A stretch of 64,000 bases of DNA from JAUVPY01 sp034412795 (GTDB lineage Bacteria; Chloroflexota; Anaerolineae; 4572-78; NAK82): NCBI GenBank assembly GCA_034412795.1, contig DAOUMD010000283.1:12818-76817 (forward strand). Reading direction: 5' to 3'. Below the pieces are notes generated by a model. That model saw nothing but the letters and a program-made list of their open reading frames with translations, was not told the DNA's origin and made no database searches. Made by a program: the position numbers and the translations under genes. Positions 47,131-56,006 of this stretch are shown in pieces. How positions within the stretch are numbered: position 1 is the stretch's first letter; every line of letters starts with the position of its first letter.

Positions 47131-48324
47131 ATGCCAGACGGCTCCGATTTTGAAGCGAAGTTACCACCTTTCGTACAAAATCTGCTAAAACTCAATGAGA
47201 ACATACTGGCCATCACTTTGCTATGCTACGTCACGGGCTTTGTGATTACCAATCTTTACTTGGGCTCACTTGGAGTAGTCAGCTTTGATGTCCTACGTGT
47301 CAAGTACATCTTGACGGGCCTCCTGTTTGCGGTTTTCATTGGGGCAATAGCATTCCCTTTGTATGGTTTGCGATATGTTCTCCGCAGTCACGAGGAGGAG
47401 TCGATGGTCAGCCTGATTGGCAGAGTGGCATATTACTCGTTTCAAAGATATATCGTCATCTTCATGGGTATTCTCGTGTTAGGATTGCTTGCTGGTTCAA
47501 CTAGTCAGCCCCCAGTCGGAATACCTCAAGTATCTCCACCGTTACCTTGGTCGAGTTGGCTTAGCAACGCACCTGTGGGGTTGGTTAGAAACACAATCGT
47601 GTGGTGTTCTGCGAGCCTGATTGCACTAGTTTTGGTCTTCCTCATTCTGTTGGTTATCTTCATGGTTTTAAATCCTAAAAACAGAGATGGAACAAAATCG
47701 TCTAGAAAAAAAATCTTGCAGGACGGTATTCGCTGGTTTACGAACCCTCAGAATATAGGAAAGGTACTTGCGCGTCTATTAGTTTTGTTTCTCTTTATCC
47801 TCGTATGGAACCTTATGATTAGTCTAATTTCATTTATTGGTTCTAACAAGATCATTGCCGGGATGTCTTCCGGTGCTATGCGCCTCGGGCTTGGGTGGGA
47901 CAGATTTTTTCTTGCCGCGCTTGTACTGTATGTGACTTCAGCCGTGTTTCTGTTGAATACTACGAGAATGTCCGCTAATTCTAATAATTCGGACAAGCCA
48001 GAAAAAGATCCGACACGCAAATACTCAGCAGGACTATATGTATTTGTAATTATCATCGGTATTATCATACCGGTCTACTCTCTTGGCATCTATCCAACTC
48101 TACCTCAACAGGTCGGGGGTGGAAGGATGGTGCCTGTTGAGGCTATAACATCTAGTGAGAAGTTAGATCAGTTTTTTTCTGAATCAGAAGTTGAGGTATA
48201 CCTTTTAGATCAATCTTCTCGCAGATCACTTTTTCTTTTAGTAAACACACAACAGCAGACTCAACTTATTATGGAAGTTTCTAACTCTCAAGTCCAAAGC
48301 ATTACCTACAAATCATTTCCGTGA
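47131..48324 (+). CDS. Multi-pass membrane protein of unknown function
   Basis: 397 residues with about seven membrane helices grouped as 2+2+2+1 (LAITLLCYVTGFVITNLYLG, VFIGAIAFPLYGL, and others), a hydrophilic C-terminal ~85 residues and a weak ribosome binding site. No transporter or channel signature recognised. AT-rich codon use unlike the phage genes. Confidence 0.68.
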   Translation: MPDGSDFEAKLPPFVQNLLKLNENILAITLLCYVTGFVITNLYLGSLGVVSFDVLRVKYILTGLLFAVFIGAIAFPLYGLRYVLRSHEEESMVSLIGRVAYYSFQRYIVIFMGILVLGLLAGSTSQPPVGIPQVSPPLPWSSWLSNAPVGLVRNTIVWCSASLIALVLVFLILLVIFMVLNPKNRDGTKSSRKKILQDGIRWFTNPQNIGKVLARLLVLFLFILVWNLMISLISFIGSNKIIAGMSSGAMRLGLGWDRFFLAALVLYVTSAVFLLNTTRMSANSNNSDKPEKDPTRKYSAGLYVFVIIIGIIIPVYSLGIYPTLPQQVGGGRMVPVEAITSSEKLDQFFSESEVEVYLLDQSSRRSLFLLVNTQQQTQLIMEVSNSQVQSITYKSFP

Positions 48325-48335
48325 CATAATCAGCG

Positions 48336-48407
48336 ATGGGCAAGGAATCAAATGCGACCCTGATCGCCGTGTTGCGGGAGGGTTTGAGGGATGAGGGGGT
48401 ACAGTAA
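48336..48407 (+). pseudogene. 3' remnant of the same small-protein family
   Basis: 24 codons ending LIAVLREGLRDEGVQ, parallel to LIDVLREILEDEGM of the 46768 remnant. It directly precedes the next gene. Two decayed copies beside intact genes suggest that the genes between were assembled by insertion. Confidence 0.65.
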
Positions 48408-49196
48408 GTGCAAAACTACAGTTTTGAACACATATTGCTTGAACCAGAACAGAAACAGCTCCTCTCAGAGCTTGTTGAGGCTACTCGGAAAATACCACGC
48501 GATGAACGTAGACCGTTTTTCATCGGTAGTTACCAGCAACAAGGAGACATTCTCCAGAATAGCAGTTTGCCCAATTTTGAACGAGAAGTATACATGGGAG
48601 ATGTTAAGCAATTAGCCCGTAAGGGTCTTATTGACCTCTGGTATGTTGGTTCTGTGCAGACAGCAAATCTCGATGTGACACCAGAAGGGTTTGCGTACTA
48701 TGAATGGATGAAACAACGTGCAGGTCAACCGATCCAGAGAATTGAGACTGAAACTAGGGATTACTTGGGCGCCGATCACTTCCAGCAAAGATATGTGGCG
48801 GCTTTCCAGAAGTGGGCCGAGGCTGAGTCTATGCTATGGAGCAGCGACTCAGAGCAGCAGTTCACGACGATTGGTCACCTCTGTCGAGAGGCAATACAAG
48901 AGTTTGCCACCACGCTTGTCGAAAACTTCAGTCCACCAGAGGTTGACAAGGATAAGACACATACCGTGGCGCGGATTAGAGGGGTTCTTGAGCAGCGAGC
49001 CAATCAGTTAGGACAGATAGAAAGGCCGTTCCTAGATGCACTCCTCGCTTACTGGGGAACAGTTAGCGATCTAGTTCAGCGCCAGGAGCACGGTGCTCAA
49101 AAAGAGGGGGAACCATTGGTTTGGGAAGATGGACGCCGAGTGGTATTCCAAACCGCCATCGTGATGTTCGAGATTGATAAAGCCCTTTCAAGGTGA
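48408..49196 (+). CDS. Protein of unknown function with winged-helix-like N-terminus
   Basis: 262 residues from GTG 48408. The N-terminal ~100 residues look like a winged helix (VKQLARKGLIDLWYVG, LDVTPEGFAYYEWM). The C-terminal half is helical (HLCREAIQEFATTLVENFSP...) and resembles the helical domains of abortive-infection proteins in general layout only. It lies among membrane-protein genes in the cargo island. Confidence 0.62.
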   Translation: MQNYSFEHILLEPEQKQLLSELVEATRKIPRDERRPFFIGSYQQQGDILQNSSLPNFEREVYMGDVKQLARKGLIDLWYVGSVQTANLDVTPEGFAYYEWMKQRAGQPIQRIETETRDYLGADHFQQRYVAAFQKWAEAESMLWSSDSEQQFTTIGHLCREAIQEFATTLVENFSPPEVDKDKTHTVARIRGVLEQRANQLGQIERPFLDALLAYWGTVSDLVQRQEHGAQKEGEPLVWEDGRRVVFQTAIVMFEIDKALSR

Positions 49197-49327
49197 CTCT
49201 TACTCCCACACCCCCCTCGCTCCAGCCCAGCCGAAGCGGAGCCAGATGGAAGAGGGAGGAAGTATGAGTCTGCCCAGTGTAGTGCGCACTATACCGTATA
49301 ACTGTCTCTCTATCGTAAGGAGAAAGA

Positions 49328-49837
49328 ATGGTAGAACCTTGGAGCCTAGCTATATCTGGAGCAAGTGCTATATTAGGGTTCCTTGTAGCCTTCTTTGCGG
49401 AACCTGTCAAGACCTATTTCAACAACAGAAGCAAGAAGGCTACTTTAAGAAATGCCCTTTACAGCGAGATGGCCCTTTTGTATAACAGATTGACGCAACT
49501 TTCAAAGGCATTAAGTGAAGGCGAATTGGATGATAGCAATATTCAATGGGCAATCAGTGAATTGGCTCGATTTGACTGTTATAACTACGTCAGGACAGAG
49601 GGATTCCTGCTCTTCTATCAATTAGAGGAAGCACCTGCAATTGATGCCTTTTATGGATGCTCACTCTTGCTAACCCGTGAGTACTCTGACCTCGATTCGG
49701 TGGATTTCCCTGCGAATGTCAACGGTGCCATCGAACTCTTAGAGGACCTTACAAAGCAAGGCCAGATTAACAAGAAACTGCTGTTACAAAGGTCCGACAT
49801 TGCGACTAGGGAACTGCTAGAGAAACGTCTGGATTAG
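49328..49837 (+). CDS. Membrane-anchored helical protein of unknown function
   Basis: 169 residues, AAGGAG upstream. One N-terminal membrane helix (SLAISGASAILGFLVAFFAE), then a cytoplasmic helical domain. No family recognised. Confidence 0.65.
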   Translation: MVEPWSLAISGASAILGFLVAFFAEPVKTYFNNRSKKATLRNALYSEMALLYNRLTQLSKALSEGELDDSNIQWAISELARFDCYNYVRTEGFLLFYQLEEAPAIDAFYGCSLLLTREYSDLDSVDFPANVNGAIELLEDLTKQGQINKKLLLQRSDIATRELLEKRLD

Positions 49838-49896
49838 ACATGTTTTCAACAACCATGAGCCAACCAAAGAGAAATACAGTGATCTCTACCATCTGA

Positions 49897-50106
49897 CACC
49901 ACCACTACCGCCCCATCCTAATCACCCTAGCCCTGATCACCACCTTGATCTGGGGCTTGGCCCTGACGCAGCCGCACAAGCTCACCGACGACGTGTGGAC
50001 CGTCGAACTGATCGGCGACTGCCACCTCGACTACCACACGCCCGCCGTCGCCCTGGCTTGCGCTAGCGTGGACTATATCAAATTGTGGCCGGTTGAGCAG
50101 CCGTAG
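49897..50106 (+). pseudogene. 5'-truncated small membrane protein remnant
   Basis: 70 codons without a start, immediately after an in-frame stop: RPILITLALITTLIWGLALT is a membrane helix, then an outer part with two cysteines. GC-rich like phage late genes and unlike its neighbours, so probably a piece of an older phage gene. The stretch 49838-50184 has no other gene. Confidence 0.5.
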
Positions 50107-50110
50107 GAGG

Positions 50111-50174
50111 ACCCGACCGATGAGCCGTGGTCGGGGTGGCATGCAGAAACTCCGCCTCATCGGGTGGAGTTTTT
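50111..50174 (+). terminator. Two consecutive hairpins ending in a U-tract
   Basis: ACCCGACC...GGTCGGGGT, then AAACTCCGCC...GGTGGAGTTTTT. The second is an intrinsic terminator for plus-strand transcripts. Confidence 0.75.
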
Positions 50175-50184
50175 GTCTGGAAGG

Positions 50185-50676
50185 TCATCGTTCAAATGCT
50201 GAGATGACCATTTCAAACCCATAGCCAACGAACGCAATGAGAGGAGCGATAGCCATAGGAACCATTAGTAGTGCAATGAGAAAGGTCCACCAAGATGAAT
50301 CTGGTCTTACTAGCCCTGCGTATTCAAGAGCGCGCAAGTATACATATGTAACAGGTAAAGAAGTGAGAGCAGCTAATGCTATACGGCGGAAAAGGTCGTT
50401 TTCAGATATGCTTGGCCGTGTCCGCTTGCGCCAACGACTATAAACGAGTGAGTTAATGAGTCCTAGCGAGTAAAGCAGGGCGATAAACATCCAGATGAGG
50501 AATTCATCACTGCCTGATGAAGCTCTTGAGGGTTTCGGGGGTGTGACAATGAGACCAACAAAGCCAATAAGTGCGATGAGATCAACTATAAGGCCGATGA
50601 CTGTTGCAAACAGCGTGAAACGTTCGACGTTAGTAAATCTCTTCGGTTCTGTGGTGATTTGCTTGGAGCGTTTCAC
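50185..50676 (-). CDS. Multi-pass membrane protein of unknown function
   Basis: 163 residues from GTG 50676, preceded by AAGGAGG; an ATG at 50817 in the same frame has no site and would overlap a promoter-like TATACT (about 50727-50722). Four membrane helices (FATVIGLIVDLIALIGFVGL, FLIWMFIALLYSLGL, and two more). The only minus-strand gene in the cargo island. Confidence 0.6.
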   Translation of the reverse strand: MKRSKQITTEPKRFTNVERFTLFATVIGLIVDLIALIGFVGLIVTPPKPSRASSGSDEFLIWMFIALLYSLGLINSLVYSRWRKRTRPSISENDLFRRIALAALTSLPVTYVYLRALEYAGLVRPDSSWWTFLIALLMVPMAIAPLIAFVGYGFEMVISAFER

Positions 50677-50840
50677 TTCTCGTGCTTCCTCCTTCTCCTG
50701 ATCTGCCCCATTTTCCAGTATAGCATATTTCAGCCATAGCGGGAATATTTGGTTAGAATCGGTTAGAATCGGCACAAAACCATTGTAAGTAGTCAGCAAG
50801 TATGATATACTTATCATAACGAGATTCTCAGGAGTGTACT

Positions 50841-52496
50841 ATGTCCACAAAGCCGATCACCGACAACACACTGTTTTACGGCGACAACCTCCCCATCCTG
50901 CGTGACTACATCCCCGATGAGAGCGTTGACCTCATTTACCTGGACCCCCCGTTCAACTCCCGACGTACTTACAACGTACTCTTCAAAGACGAGAGCGGCC
51001 TGGACTCCGAAGCCCAGATAGCCGCCTTTGAGGATACCTGGCATTGGACTAGACAGACTGAGGAAACGTACCACGAATTAGTCACGCAAGCCCCTGACCG
51101 TGTATCGAAAATGATAGGTGCCCTGCGGGACTTCATCGGCGAGAACCAGATGATGGCTTATCTGGTGATGATGGCGGCCAGGTTGCTTGAGCTGCATCGG
51201 GTGCTGAAGCCAACGGGGAGTTTGTATCTGCATTGCGATCCGACGGCGAGTCACTATCTTAAGACTATGATGGATACGATATTTGGGCCTGAGAACTTTC
51301 GCAACGAGATCATCTGGCAGCGAACGTTAGCTAAGGGACTGATGAGCCGCCGATTGCCTAACAACCACGATATACTTCTGTGCTATCAAAAGAGTGAAGC
51401 AGCGACATGGAACAATGACAAGATGTTCATTCCCTATGATCCAAACGACTTGTCAGAACGAACTGCCAATAAATACCGTTACCGAGACGAGGATGGGCGT
51501 CTTTATCGTCTGGACAATTTGGTTAACCCCAATCCAGATCGTCCCAATTTGGAGTACGAATTCTTGGGAGTGAGGCGAGTGTGGCGTTGGACAAAGGAAC
51601 GGATGCAGGCAGCCTATGAATCTGGTCTTGTTGTACAGACAAAACCGGGGGCCGTTCCTCAGTTAAAACGCTATCTTGACGAACAGCGGGGGCTTCCTAT
51701 TGGCGACGTGTGGGTGGACATCCCGCCCATCAACTCTCAGGCTAAGGAGCGGCTCGGCTACCCTACCCAGAAGCCCCTTGACCTCCTGGAACGCATCATC
51801 GAGGCCAGCAGCAACAAAGGTGACTGGGTACTTGACCCCTTTTGTGGCTGTGGGACAACTATTGCAGCCGCACAAAAACTAGACCGCCGCTGGATCGGCA
51901 TCGACATCTCTCACCTGGCTATGGCCCTGCAAAAATACCGCTTGCAAGATATGTTCCCTGGTATCAAGTTCAGGATCGTCGGTGAGCCAGAGTCAATGGC
52001 AGCCGCTCACTACTTGGCCCAACAGAACCGGTTCCAATTTGAATGGTGGGCACTTTCCCTGGTCCGAGCCCGACCCACGGGTGGGCAAGCCGGCAGCAAG
52101 CGGGGTAAGAAGGGTGCCGACAAGGGGATCGACGGCGTGATCACCTTCATCGACGAAGCCAAGGGCAAGCCCAAACGGATACTGGTGCAGGTCAAGAGCG
52201 GCAAGGTCAATGTCGGTGACATCCGTGATTTACGGGGGACTGTCGAACGTGAGAAGGCGGCTATGGGGGTGTTCATCACTTTGGAACCTTCCACGGCTCC
52301 GATGGAGAAGGAAGCCGTGTCAGCGGGTTTCTACGAGTCAAAGCAGTGGGGCCGGACCTACCCCAAGATACAGATTTTGACGATTGAAGAACTGTTGATG
52401 CAGGGCAAAAAAGTGGATATGCCGCCAGAGTGGGGGACGTTCAAACAGGCACGGCGGGTTGGGCCGCAGGCGGAGCAGCCGGAGCTGGGGTTATAG
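50841..52496 (+). CDS. DNA methyltransferase fused to an Mrr-like nuclease domain
   Basis: 551 residues; AGGAG upstream. Catalytic motif IV is YLDPPFNSRR (residues 34-43); motif I comes later as VLDPFCGCGTTIAAA, the beta-class order of N4C/N6A methyltransferases. The C-terminal ~150 residues read KGIDGVITF, ILVQVKSGKV and GVFITLEPS, the Asp...Gln-x-Lys pattern of Mrr/PD-(D/E)XK nucleases. A one-chain restriction-modification enzyme or modification-dependent nuclease is likely. It could exclude other phages from the lysogen. Confidence 0.85.
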   Translation: MSTKPITDNTLFYGDNLPILRDYIPDESVDLIYLDPPFNSRRTYNVLFKDESGLDSEAQIAAFEDTWHWTRQTEETYHELVTQAPDRVSKMIGALRDFIGENQMMAYLVMMAARLLELHRVLKPTGSLYLHCDPTASHYLKTMMDTIFGPENFRNEIIWQRTLAKGLMSRRLPNNHDILLCYQKSEAATWNNDKMFIPYDPNDLSERTANKYRYRDEDGRLYRLDNLVNPNPDRPNLEYEFLGVRRVWRWTKERMQAAYESGLVVQTKPGAVPQLKRYLDEQRGLPIGDVWVDIPPINSQAKERLGYPTQKPLDLLERIIEASSNKGDWVLDPFCGCGTTIAAAQKLDRRWIGIDISHLAMALQKYRLQDMFPGIKFRIVGEPESMAAAHYLAQQNRFQFEWWALSLVRARPTGGQAGSKRGKKGADKGIDGVITFIDEAKGKPKRILVQVKSGKVNVGDIRDLRGTVEREKAAMGVFITLEPSTAPMEKEAVSAGFYESKQWGRTYPKIQILTIEELLMQGKKVDMPPEWGTFKQARRVGPQAEQPELGL

Positions 52497-52548
52497 GATT
52501 CATTAGGCAGTCCTGGAAACAGAATTAGATGTGAGCGGGGGATAAGAA

Positions 52549-53526
52549 ATGCAGTCATTCTGGGATTGGCTTATCGGTGAGGCCGGTGCGGGGTGGATCA
52601 TCGGATTCTTGGGAATACTTGGAGGGGTTTACGCCTGGTTAAAGCGCGAAAGACCCTCACACGTAGTTGTACAAGAAGTGAAAAGAACAACTCTACTCGA
52701 CATCCATCCTTCTCAGAAAGAGAAGCTAGAAGTCTACTACACACCAGAGCCGGAAAACAGGGAAACGGTTCAGAACTTAGTGCAGAGTCAAATTGTGATC
52801 TACAACACTGGAACTAGGGATATTTCGGAGGACATACGTCTTGAGTTGGAGATTTCTGAAGGAGACTCATCAGAAGCAACGTCTCCGGTACTGATAGAAC
52901 CGATTTTTGATGATCCCACTAAGTCTGGGAGAGTTTATGATGAGCAAAACGGGACCCCGATTACGGGTGTGGTTATCACGACACCGTATCTTAACTCATT
53001 TCCCCAGCTCAAGCATTTCGTAAGAGGCTATTTAGTTTCCAACCGGATACTTGACTTAAAGCTGTCGAGCGGGAGTGGTAAGGGCTGGTCAGGTCGTTTT
53101 ATTTCGCTTGATAGGATGTTTGAGGTTGAATCTCGTGTAAGGTCCATTCTCAATCGGGCTGTCTACTTTGCGCTCGCTTCCGTACTTGTGTTATTGGCTT
53201 TAGGTTCGTTAATTGGCCTTCTTGAAGACAGGACATTTTTTCAAGCTGCCTTGAAACCTAACCGCGACAATATCGCAGCGGGCATCCAACTTTGTGAAGA
53301 AACTAGAAAAGCGCATCCTTGTGAAGAGATGTGGGAAGCGTTACAAACAACTCCTTTGCTCGCCAGATTCATTAGTGATCCCAGTGAGGCGTTCGTTGCA
53401 GCCGCGGGTATTCTGCTGGTGCTAGCTACTGCTTTGTTGTTCGTAAGAAATTACTTCATGGGGTGGATTATATCACGTTATCTGGGCACACAACCGACTT
53501 CCAGGTTTGTGGATGGCGCTGAATAG
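52549..53526 (+). CDS. Membrane protein of unknown function
   Basis: 325 residues. N-terminal membrane helix (LIGEAGAGWIIGFLGILGGV), a ~170-residue soluble beta-rich part (IVIYNTGTRDISEDIRLELE), then two or three C-terminal helices (YFALASVLVLLALGSLIGLL). Follows the methyltransferase by 53 bases on the same strand; may be a co-expressed partner. Confidence 0.65.
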   Translation: MQSFWDWLIGEAGAGWIIGFLGILGGVYAWLKRERPSHVVVQEVKRTTLLDIHPSQKEKLEVYYTPEPENRETVQNLVQSQIVIYNTGTRDISEDIRLELEISEGDSSEATSPVLIEPIFDDPTKSGRVYDEQNGTPITGVVITTPYLNSFPQLKHFVRGYLVSNRILDLKLSSGSGKGWSGRFISLDRMFEVESRVRSILNRAVYFALASVLVLLALGSLIGLLEDRTFFQAALKPNRDNIAAGIQLCEETRKAHPCEEMWEALQTTPLLARFISDPSEAFVAAAGILLVLATALLFVRNYFMGWIISRYLGTQPTSRFVDGAE

Positions 53527-53693
53527 GCACATAACTCCTTGATCATAGGGTTAAGATAGCGAGTTTCCCTCAACTTTGTGATTCTAGGGGTGTAATTGAA
53601 ATGAGGGGACGGCCTATCATTGGGGCAGGCCCCTCTCATACAAAGATGTAACCTCTTGTGGAAAAGATAGCCCGTCACCGCTTGTGGTTTTAG

Positions 53694-53731
53694 ACAAAAA
53701 AAGGCAGGGTAGCATTTGACTACCCTGCCTT
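53694..53731 (-). terminator. Strong intrinsic terminator of the 55.5-53.7 kb operon
   Basis: On the minus strand AAGGCAGGGTAG, 7-base loop, CTACCCTGCCTT, then seven U. The 12-bp stem is perfect. Its downstream flank is the sequence duplicated at the island's left end. Confidence 0.92.
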
Positions 53732-53749
53732 CGTGCTTATTACCATCGT

Positions 53750-54292
53750 CTATGGCTGCTTGGACGAAAGAGACTTCAACGACTCCATGCGGCTCAATAG
53801 CTGAACAGGCACGCACGCATTCGACCCATACCCAAAGTCGTGCATCTCGATCAGCTCTTCAAACATCCAGCGGCTCAACCAACCAAACATACGGACGTGC
53901 CCTCGCTCGATCACGGCGCACTGAATGGTGATGTCCGCCTTGAAGTCATCTGCCGTGGGATAGTAGAGGTATGGATGGCGGTGCAGCCGGTCATGGGTCT
54001 TGACCTGTAGTGAATAGCCCTTGTACCAGTGGTCAACCACACCCCCATCTCCCTTCAAACCACTCTCCTGAATGACCGGCACCTCCAGATAACGAGAGAC
54101 ACAGAACTCACCCTGTAGCCCTGTGTCGTTGATCTCCAGGTCTCCCCGCTTCTCATCCACCCTTTGACTGCGTACACCGTACTGAATCTTGGGGTCGTTG
54201 CGTCTATGGGCGAACAGGTTTACGTCTCTTAGCTCTCTATCGGTGAATAAGCCATCAACGTATCCATTCTGCAAAATCGTAATATCCACCAC
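53750..54292 (-). CDS. Putative PD-(D/E)XK-type phage nuclease
   Basis: 180 residues from a GTG doublet at 54292. GLQGEFCVSRYLEV (Glu), GDGGVVDHWYKGYSLQVKTHDR (Asp...Gln-Val-Lys) and a following TADDFKADITIQCAV fit restriction-endonuclease-like folds. Other catalytic assignments are possible. Last gene before the strong terminator. Confidence 0.6.
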   Translation of the reverse strand: MVDITILQNGYVDGLFTDRELRDVNLFAHRRNDPKIQYGVRSQRVDEKRGDLEINDTGLQGEFCVSRYLEVPVIQESGLKGDGGVVDHWYKGYSLQVKTHDRLHRHPYLYYPTADDFKADITIQCAVIERGHVRMFGWLSRWMFEELIEMHDFGYGSNACVPVQLLSRMESLKSLSSKQP

Positions 54293-54310
54293 ATCCTCTC
54301 ATAACAGGCT

Positions 54311-54871
54311 CTATTTGAACGGGCTGGACAACACATCCCTGGCCACATCATCTCGATACGCTTTGAACAGCAGATCGGCCGCTCGCTTGACAGTGTTCTC
54401 TGGGTCCTGGAGCTGCTTGACGCGCACATTGGCAGCGTCCAGTTTAGCCTCCATCTTGTCGAGGGCGTAAGCCAGCTTGTAGACCATCTCTACGATGTGC
54501 CGGCCAGGGAAGGGCACATTTACCCATTGGTAATGCGCAGACCGGGCGAAGCTGACAGTCTCGAACTCTTGCTCGGTCAGCTCATCTTGCCACCTGCCGG
54601 GCATCGGGGGGTCTTCCTGAGCCAACGCCATGATCATCAAATCCTCCCGCTTACTCTCTACAATCTCCTGAAGTTCGTTGACCCGATCTGTTAGTGCCTC
54701 TATCTCGCGATCTCTGCCGTTGACGGCGGCCTCGAAGCTGCTGAGAGTGTGCATGAGCGCCCTGGCCTGACCGGCAGAGATGGCACCCCCATCCGGGTGG
54801 CCATGTGCGATGTCGGTGAGCCGATCAGTCAGAGATGTCCCAAGTTGCTCTTGCCAGGAAACCTTAGACAT
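54311..54871 (-). CDS. Coiled-coil phage protein of unknown function
   Basis: 186 residues; overlaps the gene before it by 8 bases. Helix SSFEAAVNGRDREIEALTDR begins a coiled coil; a central domain (PGRWQDELTEQEFETVSFAR) and a C-terminal helix follow. No family recognised. Confidence 0.72.
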   Translation of the reverse strand: MSKVSWQEQLGTSLTDRLTDIAHGHPDGGAISAGQARALMHTLSSFEAAVNGRDREIEALTDRVNELQEIVESKREDLMIMALAQEDPPMPGRWQDELTEQEFETVSFARSAHYQWVNVPFPGRHIVEMVYKLAYALDKMEAKLDAANVRVKQLQDPENTVKRAADLLFKAYRDDVARDVLSSPFK

Positions 54872-55325
54872 CCTCTCCTCCGATCAGCGCCTTCAACCCC
54901 TTCACCACGCTGCTGCGGTTCTTGCCGGCCACCTCCGCAGTCAGGATGGCCTCGTAATCCTTGATCCCCAGCTCCTCTTCGTGATCGGCCAGCCATGCGC
55001 TGAGGTCGTTCACCGACAGCTTGATCAGCTCTTCCGGGATCACCTCGGTCGTAGCACCCAGAGTGGGCACCGAGTAGTGTTGCCGTCCGCCGATCACCAG
55101 GCCGTAGCGTGTGGCCTTGGGCAGGACACGCCCTTGCTGGTTGGCCGAGATGGGGACGGTGATCTCGAACCCATCTTCAAAAGCCAGCACTTGCTGCACG
55201 GGCCGGCCTGTGGCGACGATGAAGTCCAGCACGTCGCGGGTTGGTACGCTAAGCGGGATGAAAAGTTTAGTGAGCACAAGCTCCTCCTGTGATATGCCGA
55301 TCATTCCGGCGGTTAGTTTATCCAT
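54864..55325 (-). CDS. Phage protein of unknown function
   Basis: 153 residues. Beta strand-rich middle (FEITVPISANQQGRVLP, YGLVIGGRQHYSV), helical C-terminus. Its start overlaps the preceding short frame by 8 bases. Confidence 0.7.
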   Translation of the reverse strand: MDKLTAGMIGISQEELVLTKLFIPLSVPTRDVLDFIVATGRPVQQVLAFEDGFEITVPISANQQGRVLPKATRYGLVIGGRQHYSVPTLGATTEVIPEELIKLSVNDLSAWLADHEEELGIKDYEAILTAEVAGKNRSSVVKGLKALIGGEDV

Positions 55326-55511
55326 TAGAATTTGATGCCGCCTCGGTGAGTGCCTTGAGTGCGGCGTAGCCCTCTTCGTCCAGACTGACGAAATCGCCGC
55401 GCTCAGGGTGTTTGAATATCAGCCGGTCACTCAAGGGGGGGGCAGTGCTGGTTCTGGCGTGAATCCCCCCCTAACCAGTTCGTCGGGTAAAATCTTAAAC
55501 AGGTCTTGCAT
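55318..55511 (-). pseudogene. Small gene split by a frame change at a run of eight C
   Basis: ATG 55511 (AGGAG upstream) reads MQDLFKILPDELVRGGFTPE and stops at 55431 just after CCCCCCCC (55442-55435). The -1 frame continues from the run: LSDRLIFKHPERGDF...LKALTEAASNSNG, stopping at 55318 in overlap with the next ATG. Either one ~65-residue protein is made by frameshifting on the C run, or it is a mutational break, or two tiny genes exist. Confidence 0.5.
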
Positions 55512-55525
55512 ATGGTCTCCTAATG

Positions 55526-55541
55526 GTTCCCACGTAAGAAC
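55526..55541. promoter_or_regulatory. Dispersed palindrome GTTCYNACGTNRGAAC, copy 7
   Basis: GTTCCCACGTAAGAAC, 15 bases upstream of the ATG at 55511 and between the structured RNA and the operon. Confidence 0.8.
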
Positions 55542-55544
55542 ATT

Positions 55545-56000
55545 TGATAAGGTTCTAACACCCCGCTTCGCGGGGGCGCCTTCGGCGCTGTTTGGGATTT
55601 ATGTTTTCCCGGTCCTGTCTGAAGACGCACTTATCCCAGGGACCGGGACGAAAACACACTCGGAAGGTCTCTGGCTTAGGAAGTTCCAAGATTTAAACGA
55701 ACCCAAGAATCACGAATGCCTTGATGCAAACGATCACTGGGCGTTGGAGCCATTATCTTCTTGGAACGGCTTTATCACAGTATCGACCCTATTCCCCCGG
55801 TGACTGCCGTATGTAGGGAGCCGCGCCCAGGTCTGCCTTTACCGCGTTAGGTCGTGTCTGTCAGGACGGTCGAGCTTCTCGCTCACTTGCCAGTACAGTC
55901 ATTACTGGCCCCCGAATTTATTCGGGCATTGTCTGGGTGTCACGTTATGTGTCCGAGTGCTTGTATGTAGGGCCGCCGCGTGACCCGTTGGCCCATTTAC
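55545..56000 (-). ncRNA. Candidate large structured RNA or riboregulatory leader
   Basis: No credible gene is present on either strand for ~460 bases downstream of a near-consensus minus-strand promoter (56007-56034). The minus-strand transcript is rich in stems: CCCGAA TAAA TTCGGG; GCCAGTA...TACTGGC; a long-range CTGGGCG/CGCCCAG; AGCCGTT...AATGGCT overlapping GTTCCAAGA/TCTTGGAAC (alternative or pseudoknot); CCCGGTCC...GGACCGGG around GTC TTCA GAC; and terminal GCGCC GAA GGCGC and CCCCGC GAA GCGGGG. Size and phage location recall ornate phage RNAs of the GOLLD/ROOL kind, but I cannot match it to one. Confidence 0.6.
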
Positions 56001-56006
56001 AAACCA

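Larger units (their letters stand above)
45664..53731. mobile_element. 8-kb cargo island flanked by duplicated terminator sequence
   Basis: A 26-27-base sequence (CACCGCTTGTGGTTTTAG then GACAAAAAA, one indel) occurs at 45664-45690 and 53676-53702, both times followed by an inverted repeat with GTAG cores. Between the copies all genes but one are on the plus strand, AT-richer than the phage, and unrelated to phage functions; outside, the phage operon is on the minus strand on both sides. This looks like an insertion into the operon's terminator with duplication of the target. No transposase or integrase is visible inside. Confidence 0.6.

Noticed and set aside
55408..55803. Plus-strand open frame of 131 codons
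   Set aside because: No ribosome binding site, low-complexity and structure-driven sequence, and it overlaps the structured region transcribed in the other direction.
55545..56000. tmRNA, RNase P RNA or group I intron
   Set aside because: No T-arm-like 3' end or tag frame, no GAGGAAAGUCC core and no paired P7 elements.
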